Shown: positions 36,251 to 45,000 of the stretch, one piece after another
Layout of the letters: every line of letters starts with the position of its first letter
Position numbering within the stretch: position 1 is the stretch's first letter
Source: Veillonellaceae bacterium SB90
GTDB taxonomy: Bacteria > Bacillota > Negativicutes > Selenomonadales > Selenomonadaceae
Assembly (NCBI GenBank): GCA_902364065.1
Contig: CABJCJ010000007.1
Span: 25,285-89,284, forward strand
Direction of reading: 5' to 3'
DNA: 64,000 nucleotides
Translations under genes and position numbers: made by a program
Notes under the pieces: generated by a model
Databases searched by the model: none
Told to the model about the DNA's origin: nothing
The model's input: only the letters and a program-made list of their open reading frames with translations

Positions 36251-37339
36251 TTACTTGGCAAACTTGGCCGCTCTGTCATTCGGTTCAAGCCAGCGGCTGT
36301 CATCCGGGCCTTTCGGCATGATGCGCTTGAGGTCGGCAAACGGCGTATGGTCGACGTAGTAGAAGCGCTTGCGCATGGAATCGAAATCCGTATTGTTGCC
36401 AAATGCCGGATTTGAATAGAGATCCTTGGCGTAATTCCAGAGATTCGGGTAATCGACAAGGCGCTTCTTGTTGACGAAGTACTTCTGATAGAAGACGAGG
36501 TCAAAGCGCGAGAGCGTCACGAACAGGCGGATATCCGGCAGCGTGATCGTATCGCCCATGAGATAGCGGCGCGTTGAGAGGCGCTTGTCGAGCCAGTCAA
36601 GGCGGTCGAAAATCTTGTCATAATAGAATTCGTATTCTTCCTGCGTGCCGACGAGCGCCGCGAGATTGACGGCAAGATTGACATCGGCGTAAAGGATGAT
36701 GTTCAGGGCGTCGATATCCTCGCGCAGGTCCTCGGGATAGATATCCGGTGCATCCTTGGCGATATAATCCTTGAAGGCAACGGCCAGCTCGGCATCGAGC
36801 ACGTGGTAGTCGTTGTTGACGACCTTGCCCGTCTTGACATCGACGAGAGCCGGCACCGTGGCGCGCTGATCGAAATCAGGATCTGCCTTGCGATAGCACT
36901 CGCCCAGCGAATGAACACCGAGCACGGGATCCTTCTCATCCGGATCCAGCGTGAAGAACCAGTCGCCGACGACGCCGGCCGGACGCAGCGGGTCGACAAC
37001 GCCCTTCGAAATCACCTTGTCGAGACCCAGGAGATCGATCGCGATGGAGATGCGGTTGGCCCAGGGGCAGTGACGCGACCAGACGAGGCGGTAGCGGTCC
37101 GGCTCCACCAGCAGCTCGCCCGTCAGGAAGCTCGCCGTGAACTGCGGCTCTTCCTCATCATTGTATTTCTTGCGGCGATTGAAATTCGAGGCATCGCGGC
37201 CCTCATACTCCTTCTGCTCGCCGTTGGCACGCGGATTCGTCGTCTGCAGTTCCGAGAAATCAATCGGGCAGGGATCCATCGCACGCTTGAATTCCACGTT
37301 CTGTCGCTCCGCTGCAATATCCTTGTCTTTTATAGCCAT
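36251..37339 (-). CDS. glutathionyl-hydroquinone reductase-like GST
   Basis: A 362-residue protein of the YqjG/ECM4 (Xi-class) glutathione transferase group. The N-terminal thioredoxin-like domain has the catalytic Cys in RLVWSRHCPWANRISIAIDLLGL near residue 85, and VPALVDVKTGKVVNNDYHVL gives the cis-Pro and GSH-binding segment. The helical C-terminal domain includes RRYLMGDTITLPDIRLFVTLSRFDLVFY. These enzymes reduce S-glutathionyl-hydroquinones and related thioethers. It is the first gene of the operon, behind a structured leader. In an anaerobe of this kind the thiol partner may not be glutathione. Confidence 0.88.
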   Translation of the reverse strand: MAIKDKDIAAERQNVEFKRAMDPCPIDFSELQTTNPRANGEQKEYEGRDASNFNRRKKYNDEEEPQFTASFLTGELLVEPDRYRLVWSRHCPWANRISIAIDLLGLDKVISKGVVDPLRPAGVVGDWFFTLDPDEKDPVLGVHSLGECYRKADPDFDQRATVPALVDVKTGKVVNNDYHVLDAELAVAFKDYIAKDAPDIYPEDLREDIDALNIILYADVNLAVNLAALVGTQEEYEFYYDKIFDRLDWLDKRLSTRRYLMGDTITLPDIRLFVTLSRFDLVFYQKYFVNKKRLVDYPNLWNYAKDLYSNPAFGNNTDFDSMRKRFYYVDHTPFADLKRIMPKGPDDSRWLEPNDRAAKFAK

Positions 37340-37372
37340 CTGTATCGTCCTCCATATTTTCATGTTTTCATG

Positions 37373-37485
37373 CAAAAAAGGAGACTCCAAGCGAGCCTAT
37401 GGAAACGATTCAAAAAAATGACTGTGCCCTTATAGGCTCCATCGTCATAATCCGAAGCAAAATCCATATGCTGCTCAGAGTCTCC
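37373..37485 (-). ncRNA. structured leader RNA with terminal poly-U, unassigned
   Basis: On the minus strand a 13-position closing stem (37485-37473 with 37392-37380, GGAGACTC/GAGTCTCC core) encloses an inner stem GAGCCTAT/ATAGGCTC (37439-37432 with 37400-37393) and is followed at once by TTTTTT, so the closing stem can itself terminate. An alternative stem ATGAC/GTCAT followed by seven T lies inside. This is the layout of a regulated attenuator or riboswitch. A 36-codon frame (start ATG at 37467) runs through it without a good RBS. I do not recognise a known class. Confidence 0.55.
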
Positions 37486-37517
37486 AATTCTTTTGGTCAA
37501 CTCATCTTATGGGCTTT

Positions 37518-37546
37518 ATCATATCAGTTAAAACATATAATGTCAA
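37518..37546 (-). promoter_or_regulatory. promoter of the leader RNA and operon
   Basis: TTGACA (37546-37541), 17 bases and TATGAT (37523-37518) on the minus strand. The predicted start leaves a leader of about 170 nt before the GST gene. Confidence 0.75.
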
Positions 37547-37564
37547 TATGTTTTATAAAATTTT

Positions 37565-37595
37565 AAATAAAAAAGCTGTACGCATCGCGTACAGC
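37565..37595 (-). terminator. terminator of tRNA-Val(CAC)
   Basis: GCTGTACGC/GCGTACAGC perfect 9-bp stem with a three-base loop and a run of six T on the minus strand. Confidence 0.85.
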
Positions 37596-37608
37596 CTGAG
37601 TATTCATC

Positions 37609-37685
37609 TGGTGCTCGCTGAGGGATTCGAACCCCCGACCCCCTCCATGTGACGGAGATGCTCTAGCCAACTGAGCTAAGCGAGC
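37609..37685 (-). tRNA. tRNA-Val(CAC)
   Basis: Acceptor GCTCGCT/AGCGAGC, D-arm TTAGCTCAGTTGGCTAGAGC, anticodon loop GTCACAT (anticodon CAC), T-arm GGTTCGAATC and an encoded CCA. Confidence 0.9.
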
Positions 37686-37689
37686 AAAC

Positions 37690-37720
37690 AAAAAGAGGTT
37701 TCGTCGTCCGACGAAACCTC
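37690..37720 (-). terminator. terminator of tRNA-Val(GAC)
   Basis: GAGGTTTCGTC/GACGAAACCTC, an 11-bp perfect stem, followed by TTTTT on the minus strand, between the two tRNA genes. Confidence 0.8.
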
Positions 37721-37732
37721 ATCTTTCCTAAA

Positions 37733-37809
37733 TGGTGGGGTTAACAGAATTCGAATCTGTGACCTCCTCGATGTCAACGAGACACTCTAACCAACTGAGC
37801 TATAACCCC
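37733..37809 (-). tRNA. tRNA-Val(GAC)
   Basis: Acceptor GGGGTTA/TAACCCC, D-arm TAGCTCAGTTGGTTAGAG, anticodon loop TTGACAT (anticodon GAC), T-loop TTCGAAT and an encoded CCA. Together with the neighbour it covers GTY and GTG valine codons. Confidence 0.9.
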
Positions 37810-37829
37810 ATGTCTTAACGACAGAATTT

Positions 37830-37858
37830 ATTATACGGTATATCGCCGCTCCTGTCAA
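37830..37858 (-). promoter_or_regulatory. consensus promoter of the tRNA-Val genes
   Basis: Perfect TTGACA (37858-37853), 17 bases and perfect TATAAT (37835-37830) on the minus strand, 20 bases before the first tRNA. Confidence 0.85.
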
Positions 37859-37953
37859 CAGGGATTTGAAAAATTATCATAAAAATTTTTTCACCGTCTT
37901 CGTGCTATAATAGATGGGTAACATATCGATTCCAGGGGAGGGAATGTTTCATC

Positions 37954-38676
37954 ATGAACGATTTACTCGATGTCCATATGCACACGCTTGCCAGCGGGCA
38001 TGCGTACAATACGATCCGTGAGATGCTGACAGCCGGCAAAAAGCACGGCCTGCAGCTCGTCGGCATCTCCGACCATGCACCGGCCATGCCCGGCTCCACT
38101 CATCGGTTTTACTTCGAAAACATGCGTGTCTTCGACCGCCAGGCATACGGCCGGGAAGCCGGCCTCGAGGTCCTCATGGGCGCAGAGCTCAACATCCTCA
38201 ATGAGACGGGCAAGGTGGACCTTGAGGAAAAGGCCCTGAACTCCCTCGACTACGCCATTGCCAGCCTGCACAAGCAATGCATCGAGCCGGGCACCGTGCT
38301 CGAGAATACGACGGCCATCATCAGTGCCATGGCCAATCCCTACGTCAAGATCATCGGCCATCCGGATAATCCGACCTACCCGGTTGATTTCGATGCACTT
38401 GCCCGGGCAGCAAAGGAAAATCACGTGCTGCTCGAATGCAACAACAGCTCGTACCGCTCAAGCGGCAGCCGCGCCGGATCCCGTGAGACGGCGAAAGTCA
38501 TGCTAGCCGCCTGCAAGAAATACGGCACGCATGTCATCATGGGCAGCGACGCCCATATCGATCTCGATGTCGGCAACCATACGGGCTCCCAGGAAGTCCT
38601 CGCACAGGCCGACTTCCCGGAGGAACTCGTCATCAATGCCTCACCGGAGAAATTCAAGGAATGGATTCGCCGTTAA
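37954..38676 (+). CDS. PHP-domain phosphatase (YcdX-like)
   Basis: A 240-residue metal-dependent phosphoesterase. The four PHP motifs are visible: DVHMHTLASGHAYNT (metal His), GISDHAPAMPG, MGAELNIL and the C-terminal IGHPDN plus GSDAHIDLDVG. It belongs to the YcdX branch, distinct from HisK. RBS GGGAGGGAATG lies before the ATG, with a TATAAT at 37906-37911. The substrate is unknown. No operon partner. Confidence 0.88.
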   Translation: MNDLLDVHMHTLASGHAYNTIREMLTAGKKHGLQLVGISDHAPAMPGSTHRFYFENMRVFDRQAYGREAGLEVLMGAELNILNETGKVDLEEKALNSLDYAIASLHKQCIEPGTVLENTTAIISAMANPYVKIIGHPDNPTYPVDFDALARAAKENHVLLECNNSSYRSSGSRAGSRETAKVMLAACKKYGTHVIMGSDAHIDLDVGNHTGSQEVLAQADFPEELVINASPEKFKEWIRR

Positions 38677-38750
38677 AGCCGTCGCAAAAACGCATAAAAA
38701 GGAAGACAGCGCAGCGGGAATTCCCCGGAATGACAAAATTGCATGGCAGG

Positions 38751-38783
38751 GCCTCCGTCATATTGACGGAGGCTTTTGTGTTC
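38751..38783 (+). terminator. terminator of the PHP gene
   Basis: GCCTCCGTCA/TGACGGAGGC perfect 10-bp stem with a TAT loop, then TTTTGTGTT. The 3' arm also supplies the TTGACG -35 of the next promoter. Confidence 0.75.
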
Positions 38784-38825
38784 CTTATAATAGTAACGTT
38801 ATATGCGTAACGTTGTAAACAACGT
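38763..38825 (+). promoter_or_regulatory. promoter and repeat array of the amino-acid permease gene
   Basis: TTGACG (38763-38768), 17 bases and TATAAT (38786-38791). Just downstream come two GTAACGTT direct repeats (38793-38800 and 38807-38814) and an overlapping dyad AACGTTG-N4-CAACGT. Repeats over the transcription start suggest a repressor site. Confidence 0.55.
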
Positions 38826-38852
38826 CTGGAACAGAAAAGGAATGGTAAAAAC

Positions 38853-40244
38853 ATGAACTTATTCCGCACCAAAAGCATCGAACAGATGCGAGAAACGGCC
38901 GCCCATTCGGGCATGGCCAAGACCCTGGGCGCCTTTGACCTCATCCTGCTCGGCATCGGCTGTGTCATCGGCACCGGCATCTTCGTCCTGACGGGCGTGG
39001 CGGCAGCCAAGTACGCCGGACCGGCCGTCACGGTCTCCTTCATGATCTCAGGACTTGCCTGCGCCCTCGCGGGCCTCGCCTATGCCGAATTCTCCTCCAT
39101 CGTGCCGGCCTCCGGCAGCGCCTACACCTACACGTATGCGTCCCTGGGCGAATTCATCGCCTTCATCGTCGGCTGGAATCTCATCCTTGAATACACCGTC
39201 ACGGCAAGCGCCGTAGCCTCCGGCTGGTCCGGCTACGTCACGGGTCTCCTGCTCTCCGCAGGCATCGACCCAGGCCACGCCTTCACGCATGTGCCGGCCG
39301 ACGGCGGCGTCATCAATATCCCGGCCATCTTCATCACCCTGCTGCTCTCCGTGCTGCTGATCCGCGGCACGCAGGAGAGCACGAAGCTCAACCGCATCCT
39401 CGTCGGCGTAAAGCTCACGGCCATCGCGATTTTCCTGCTGCTGGCCATCCCGCACGTCAATACGATGAACTGGGAGCCCTTCATGCCGTTTGGCGTTTCC
39501 GGCATCTTCGGCGGCGCCGCCATCGTCTTCTTTGCCTACATCGGCTTTGATGCCGTGGCCACGAGTGCCGAAGAGTGCAAGAATCCTTCGCACGACCTGC
39601 CGATCGGCATCATCGGTTCACTCGTGATCTGCACGGCACTCTACGTCATCGTCGCCGGTGTGCTCACGGGCATCGTGCCGTACACGGAGCTCAACAACCC
39701 GGAGCCCGTGGCCTTTGCCCTGCGCTACATCGGCTACAATCTCGGCTCAGCTCTCGTCGGCGTCGGTGCCATTGCCGGCATCACGACGGTCCTTCTCGTG
39801 CTGCTCTACGGCCAGGCCCGCATCTTCTTCGCCATGAGCCGCGACGGCATGGTACCGGCGCGCGTCTGCAAGATCCACAAGCGCTATCACACGCCTTACA
39901 TCGTCACGGTCATGGGCGGCATCTTCGTTTCCATCATCGCCGGCTTCGTCCCCATCGGCATCATTGCCGAAATGGCCAATATCGGCACGCTTTCGGCCTT
40001 CCTCATCGCGGCCATCGGCGTCATGGTGCTGCGCATCACGAAGCCGGAAGTCCCGCGCACGTTCCGCTGCCCGCTTGTCTGGCTCATCGCACCGCTTGCC
40101 GTCCTGACGTGCGGATATCTCATGTATCACCTGCCCTGGGAGACCTGGGTCCGCTTCATCGTCTGGTGCATCTTCGGCTGTCTCGTCTATTTCGGTTACA
40201 GCTATCAGCACAGTGCGCTGGCACATCCTCACGAAGAGGAATAA
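38853..40244 (+). CDS. APC-family amino-acid permease (CAT/YfnA-like)
   Basis: A 463-residue inner-membrane transporter with about 12 segments. GIGCVIGTGIFVLTGVAAAKYAGPA is the substrate-site helix 1 of APC carriers, and helix 6 reads FFAYIGFDAVATSAEECKNPSHDLPIGIIGS. The N-terminus SIEQMRETAAHSGMAKTLGAFDLILLG is typical of the cationic amino-acid transporter (CAT) branch. It likely imports amino acids by proton symport; the exact substrate is unknown. Confidence 0.9.
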   Translation: MNLFRTKSIEQMRETAAHSGMAKTLGAFDLILLGIGCVIGTGIFVLTGVAAAKYAGPAVTVSFMISGLACALAGLAYAEFSSIVPASGSAYTYTYASLGEFIAFIVGWNLILEYTVTASAVASGWSGYVTGLLLSAGIDPGHAFTHVPADGGVINIPAIFITLLLSVLLIRGTQESTKLNRILVGVKLTAIAIFLLLAIPHVNTMNWEPFMPFGVSGIFGGAAIVFFAYIGFDAVATSAEECKNPSHDLPIGIIGSLVICTALYVIVAGVLTGIVPYTELNNPEPVAFALRYIGYNLGSALVGVGAIAGITTVLLVLLYGQARIFFAMSRDGMVPARVCKIHKRYHTPYIVTVMGGIFVSIIAGFVPIGIIAEMANIGTLSAFLIAAIGVMVLRITKPEVPRTFRCPLVWLIAPLAVLTCGYLMYHLPWETWVRFIVWCIFGCLVYFGYSYQHSALAHPHEEE

Positions 40245-40269
40245 TTCCCCTCATGCACTTGAACATCCT

Positions 40270-40297
40270 TTGACAAAGTTTATGACCTGGGTATAAA
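40270..40297 (+). promoter_or_regulatory. promoter of the acyl-CoA ligase gene
   Basis: TTGACA, 16 bases and TATAAA, about 50 bases before the ligase start codon. Confidence 0.65.
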
Positions 40298-40348
40298 ATT
40301 AGGGTTGTAACAACTAGAAGAATTGTCCTCTGTGAAGGAAGGAATACA

Positions 40349-41836
40349 ATGTTTGTACATGAACTGATCTACCAGGGAGATTCGGATTCCCTGGCCATCG
40401 TCGATCACGAGCGCCGCATCACTTACCGGGATCTCGGGCAGCACGTCGCTGCCTGCCGCGACCGCCTCTACGCCGCCGGCGTGCGCGTCGGTGACCGCGT
40501 CAGCATCTTCTCGCGCAACAGTGCAGATTACATCTACGCCTACATGGCCATCGCCTCGCTCGGCGCCATCGCTGTCCCCATTAACTTCCAGCTCAGCAAC
40601 CGCGAGATTGCCTACATCATCAAGGACTCCGGCTCCCGTCACATCCTGACGTACCAGCCGCTGAACCTCGTTGATGCGCTCGCCGCGCTGCGCTGCGACA
40701 TGCGCGTCACGCAGCATGACATCCGCCAGATGAGCAGGAAAGACGAGCGCATCCAGCCGGCACCGCCCCTGCCCGCAACATTTGACGAGCAGAACCCCTG
40801 CGTCATCATCTATACCTCCGGCACGACGGGCGCGCCCAAGGGCGCTGTGCTCTCGCACCGGAACCTCATCGCCAATGCCGAGCAGATGAGCTTCATGGGC
40901 TGCGAGGCCAAGCATCACGTGCTCTGCGTGCTGCCGATGTATCACTGCTTCGGCTGGACCTGCTCCGTACTCTACCCGCTGTTCTGCGGTGCAGAAGTCG
41001 TCATCCTCGATTCCTTCACGCCGAAGGAAACGATCAGCGTCATCCGCAACGAGAAAGTCAACGATCTCTACATCGTGCCTTCCATCTGCAGCCTGCTGAC
41101 CAAGCTGGCCACGAAGGACGACATGGCATCGCTGCGCCTCGTCGTCTCGGGCGGTACGACCCTGCCGCTGAAGATTGAACAGGACTTCATGAACAAATTC
41201 GGCGTTGATATCTGCGAAGGCTACGGCCTTTCCGAGACTTCGCCAGTCGTCACGATGAACCCGCCGGAACGCCCGAAGGTCGGCTCCTGCGGCCCCGTCG
41301 TGCCCGGCATCCAGTGGAAGCTCGTCGATGCCGAGGGCAAAGAGGTCCCGGACGGCGAAGCCGGCGAGCTCGTCGTCAAGGGCGACAACATCATGCTCGG
41401 CTACTGGAATCTCCCGGAAGCCACGAAGGACGCCCTGCGCGGCGGCTGGTTCCATACGGGCGATGTCGCGCGTGCCGACGAAGACGGCTACATCTACATC
41501 GTCGACCGCATCAAGGACATGATCATCAGCATGGGCGAGAATATCTACCCGCGTGAGGTGGAAGAGCTCATCTATCAGTTCCCCGGCATCAGCGAAGCCG
41601 CCGTCATCGGCATCACCGACAAACTGCGCGGCCAGGCCGGCGCCTGCTTCTACAGCCTGCACGAAGGTGCCTCAATCAATATCCGTGAACTCAAGAAATT
41701 CCTGCAGGCAAATCTGGCACTCTACAAGATTCCGCGTGAGTTCCATGAGCTGCCGTCCCTGCCGCGCACGACGACAGGCAAGATTGCCAAGCGCCAGATC
41801 CTCAAGGATTTCCTGGCCAGCAAAGACAACAAATAA
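40349..41836 (+). CDS. acyl-CoA synthetase / AMP-dependent ligase
   Basis: A 495-residue member of the AMP-binding (ANL) superfamily. It shows the P-loop YTSGTTGAPKGAVLSHRNL near residue 152, LPMYHCFGW, GYGLSETSPVV near 292, the hinge GWFHTGDVARADEDGYIYIVDRIKDMI and the catalytic Lys in PRTTTGKIAKRQIL. It resembles medium- or long-chain fatty acyl-CoA ligases (FadD/LcfB type). It stands alone, with its own promoter and terminator; no beta-oxidation genes are near, so lipid recycling or another carboxylic acid is equally possible. Confidence 0.88.
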   Translation: MFVHELIYQGDSDSLAIVDHERRITYRDLGQHVAACRDRLYAAGVRVGDRVSIFSRNSADYIYAYMAIASLGAIAVPINFQLSNREIAYIIKDSGSRHILTYQPLNLVDALAALRCDMRVTQHDIRQMSRKDERIQPAPPLPATFDEQNPCVIIYTSGTTGAPKGAVLSHRNLIANAEQMSFMGCEAKHHVLCVLPMYHCFGWTCSVLYPLFCGAEVVILDSFTPKETISVIRNEKVNDLYIVPSICSLLTKLATKDDMASLRLVVSGGTTLPLKIEQDFMNKFGVDICEGYGLSETSPVVTMNPPERPKVGSCGPVVPGIQWKLVDAEGKEVPDGEAGELVVKGDNIMLGYWNLPEATKDALRGGWFHTGDVARADEDGYIYIVDRIKDMIISMGENIYPREVEELIYQFPGISEAAVIGITDKLRGQAGACFYSLHEGASINIRELKKFLQANLALYKIPREFHELPSLPRTTTGKIAKRQILKDFLASKDNK

Positions 41837-41848
41837 AACAGATGTTGA

Positions 41849-41887
41849 AAAACTGCTGCACATGACAAAATGTGCGGCAGTTTTTTA
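41849..41887 (+). terminator. terminator of the acyl-CoA ligase gene
   Basis: AACTGCTGCACA/TGTGCGGCAGTT stem with an eight-base loop and TTTTTT. The following 100 bases hold nothing recognisable. Confidence 0.8.
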
Positions 41888-41985
41888 GTAAAAAGATTGC
41901 CGGAAGCAGCCCTGTCTTTCATCTGGTGATGATGCGGGCTTTATCCGCCCTGAAATGTGGTTGACTTCACCAACTATATAGTCAA

Positions 41986-42016
41986 GAAAAAACACCCGCC
42001 GCGTTCAGCGAGTGTT
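41986..42016 (-). terminator. terminator of the autotransporter gene
   Basis: ACACTCGC/GCGGGTGT stem around a short loop and TTTTTT on the minus strand. A very similar terminator lies after the tannase gene at 46012-46042. Confidence 0.75.
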
Positions 42017-42038
42017 TTTGTCCTGGTTATCCTGCTTC

Positions 42039-45000
42039 TCAGAAGTGGTAAGCCGCCCAGATGTTGCCGCCAAGACCTTCATGCTGGCCAGCATAGGCTT
42101 TGAGGCTCAGGTTGACTTCCCACGGATTTTCCGGCGTTGCTTCCAGCTTCCAGCCGGCTTCAGCCATCAGGCTGCTGCCGCCGACATCCGCTTTGCGGAT
42201 TGGCGCGGAAAGTCCGCCTGCCGAAACACGGCCCGTGCTCTCGCCGTCAAACTCATAGTCCCAGGCCAGGCCATAATAGAGATTGTTTCTGCCCGAACGG
42301 TTGTTGATGCGCGCGCCGATGCGCAGGACATCGCTGTTCATGCTGTCAATCGCATAGTTGACGTCGCCGGCCGTGAACGTATCGCCACCGAGATGCGTAT
42401 GGAAATACTTGCCATAGACATCGAGATCACGCACGGCACGCTCCGTGCCGCCGCGGCTCTCGCTTGCCGCTTCATGCGTGAGATTGAAGATATGGCCGAC
42501 GCCGACATGACCGGCCCAGTAATTCTGACTCGTCCTGTAGCGCTGCGCAGAGCCGTCCGTGCCATGCAGGACAGAGTCGGCATCGTTATCGAGCTGGCCA
42601 AAACGCAGGGAACCTTCGACATACGTCTTGTTTTTGCCGATGAATTTGCCCATGATGCCGCCACCATTGTAATGCGCGTCACCGCTGCCCGCATAGCCAT
42701 CGCCCGAGACATCATAATTGCCTTTGCCGTATTCGTAGAACACGCCGCAGGTCAAATCGCCGCTGGTGAGCCTGGTATCATTGCCAATGCCGGCCACGCC
42801 GTTCCACGTATGCGTCGTCACGCTGTTGCCCGTGTCGTAGCGGTCGCGGCCGCCGCCGATACTGGCAAACGTGATGGTACCATTGCCCTGGTTCTGCAGG
42901 CCGTCGAGGACGCCTTCCATGCGATCACGGCCGGCAGCCAACGTGCCCATACCTGCTTCGTTCGCGATCAGGGCCTGATGCGTCTGCTCCGTGGCCGTAA
43001 CGACTGGTACCGTCTGTCCGCCATTGCCAGTTTCAACGTTTGTCGTTTCCATCTGGTAAACGACGTTGCCATTGCTGTCGAGGCTCGCGATGCCTTTGCC
43101 GGTCAGGGCATTACCGATGTCCCATTTGCCTTCCTTGGCAGTGAGATTCCCGGCCGAAAGTGTCGTATTGCCCTTCGTATCAAGCAGCGTCATCGCATAA
43201 TTGCCGGCACTCGTAATGCTCTGCAGAGAATTTGCGGTAAACGAAATGTTGGCTGTATCGACTTTCGTATTGGCAAGATCATAAGTTTTGCCGGCGTCCA
43301 GAGATACTACCGTGCCGCCGGTTTTCCAGTCCAGTGTGCCGTACGAAATCTTGTCAATGGAAGAAATCGTGTAATCCAGATTCTTCCCGTTGTCCTTCAG
43401 GGCGCCGCTGCCGGTGACGGTGACCGCACCGTCTGCCAGGTCATAGCTGTAGCTGTTATTTGCCGCCATGGCATCCAGCCCTGTCACGGTGCCTGCCTTC
43501 GTTCCGTCCACGAGCGTCCTGCTGTCTCCGGCGGCCAGGAGCGTCCTGCTGTCTCCGGCGGCCAGGAGCGTATCCGTTCCCGTAATCGTCATGTTTCCAT
43601 TGGAGCCAAGCGAGAGGGCTGCCTGGCTGAAGTCAAAATCATAACTGCCGAGGTTGAGTACAGAATCATTGCTGCCCCAGTCAAGGGTACCAGCCGACAG
43701 ATTGACTGTACTCACCTGGAGCGTGCCCGGTTTCAAAATAAGGTTTTCCGCATCGCTGTGGGCCGCATTGGTCTCGGTCTTCGCTTCATACAGGCTGCTG
43801 GCAGCAAGGGAATTCGTTTCATCCGCACTCTTCAAATCATAATCGAATCGATATTCTTTGAGTCCCGTGCTGCGGATATCCACATTCTTCACATTTTCGA
43901 GAAGCGTAATGGTTCTGCCCGCTTTTACAGCAGCTCCATTATCGCTGAACGAAAGATTCGACAAGTCGATGGCCGTGTCCGTAAGGTCTGCTGTATTGGT
44001 AACCGCAAGGACTGTGTTGGCCGGATTAATGGCATAGAAGGCGATCTTGTCGAATTTGTAAATGCCATTCACCGTACCGCCATTCCATATGCTCGCTTCG
44101 CCGCCGTCAAGGACCTCATAGCCGTTTTCATCTGTTTTGAGCTTCGATGCATAGCCGATGTTCAGGGCATTGCCGCTGTGTGAATCGGGGATTTCATTAC
44201 TGGCATCTGCTGAATCTCCGTCGAGTGTGCGGGTATAGCCATAGAGATTTGCATACGTGATATCTGTGCTGCCGCTGAGATTGATGGCATTATCCGTAAC
44301 AACGGGTCCTTCGCCTGCGACTACGTTAACAATCTTATTCTCTGCTCCCAGAGTACCGCCGGAGAGATTCACCACGTTCCCGGAAGCAGTCCCAGATTGG
44401 CTGTAGCCGCCAATGATACGGGCTTTAGAAGAAGGCTCGATGGTGCCGCCGGAAATATTCACATAGTTATTGGTGGCACTGCCAGTATTGGTATAGCCGC
44501 CCATAATTAGCAAATCAGTAGCGTCTTGACCCGCACGAACCGTACCGCCAGCGATGGTGACGCCATTATTCGTGACATTCCCATGGTTTGCCACACCACC
44601 ACGAATGCCATTACTATCATATAACTGGATGTTTCCGTTCTCGATGGTGACCGTATTGCCACTGACCTTCGTATCATTATCTTCATCGGTATCCGAATTG
44701 CCACCGGTAATCGTGTTGAGGCTTAACGTCCCTGTAGTATCAATATCCACCGTGTTGTGAAGTACATTCCCTCTCATGGTATAGCCGCCATATAACTTTA
44801 CCTGGGAATCAGGACGATGCAGGTCAACCCAAGTACTAGAAATAGACGTATCCCCAGTGATGGTAAGCACGTTATCCTTTACATGCGTATTGAAAGCCCG
44901 ACCGCCGGCAACGATGTCCGGCAGCTTAAACGTACCGCCGGTCATACGGAGTTGGTTGCCGCTTACCACATAAGTGTCAGAGGCAGCAGTATCCTTGTTC

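Noticed and set aside
42012..44183. 723-codon open frame on the plus strand opposite the autotransporter
   Set aside because: It is a shadow of the repetitive, G/C-rich codons of the autotransporter; there is no RBS and no recognisable domain.
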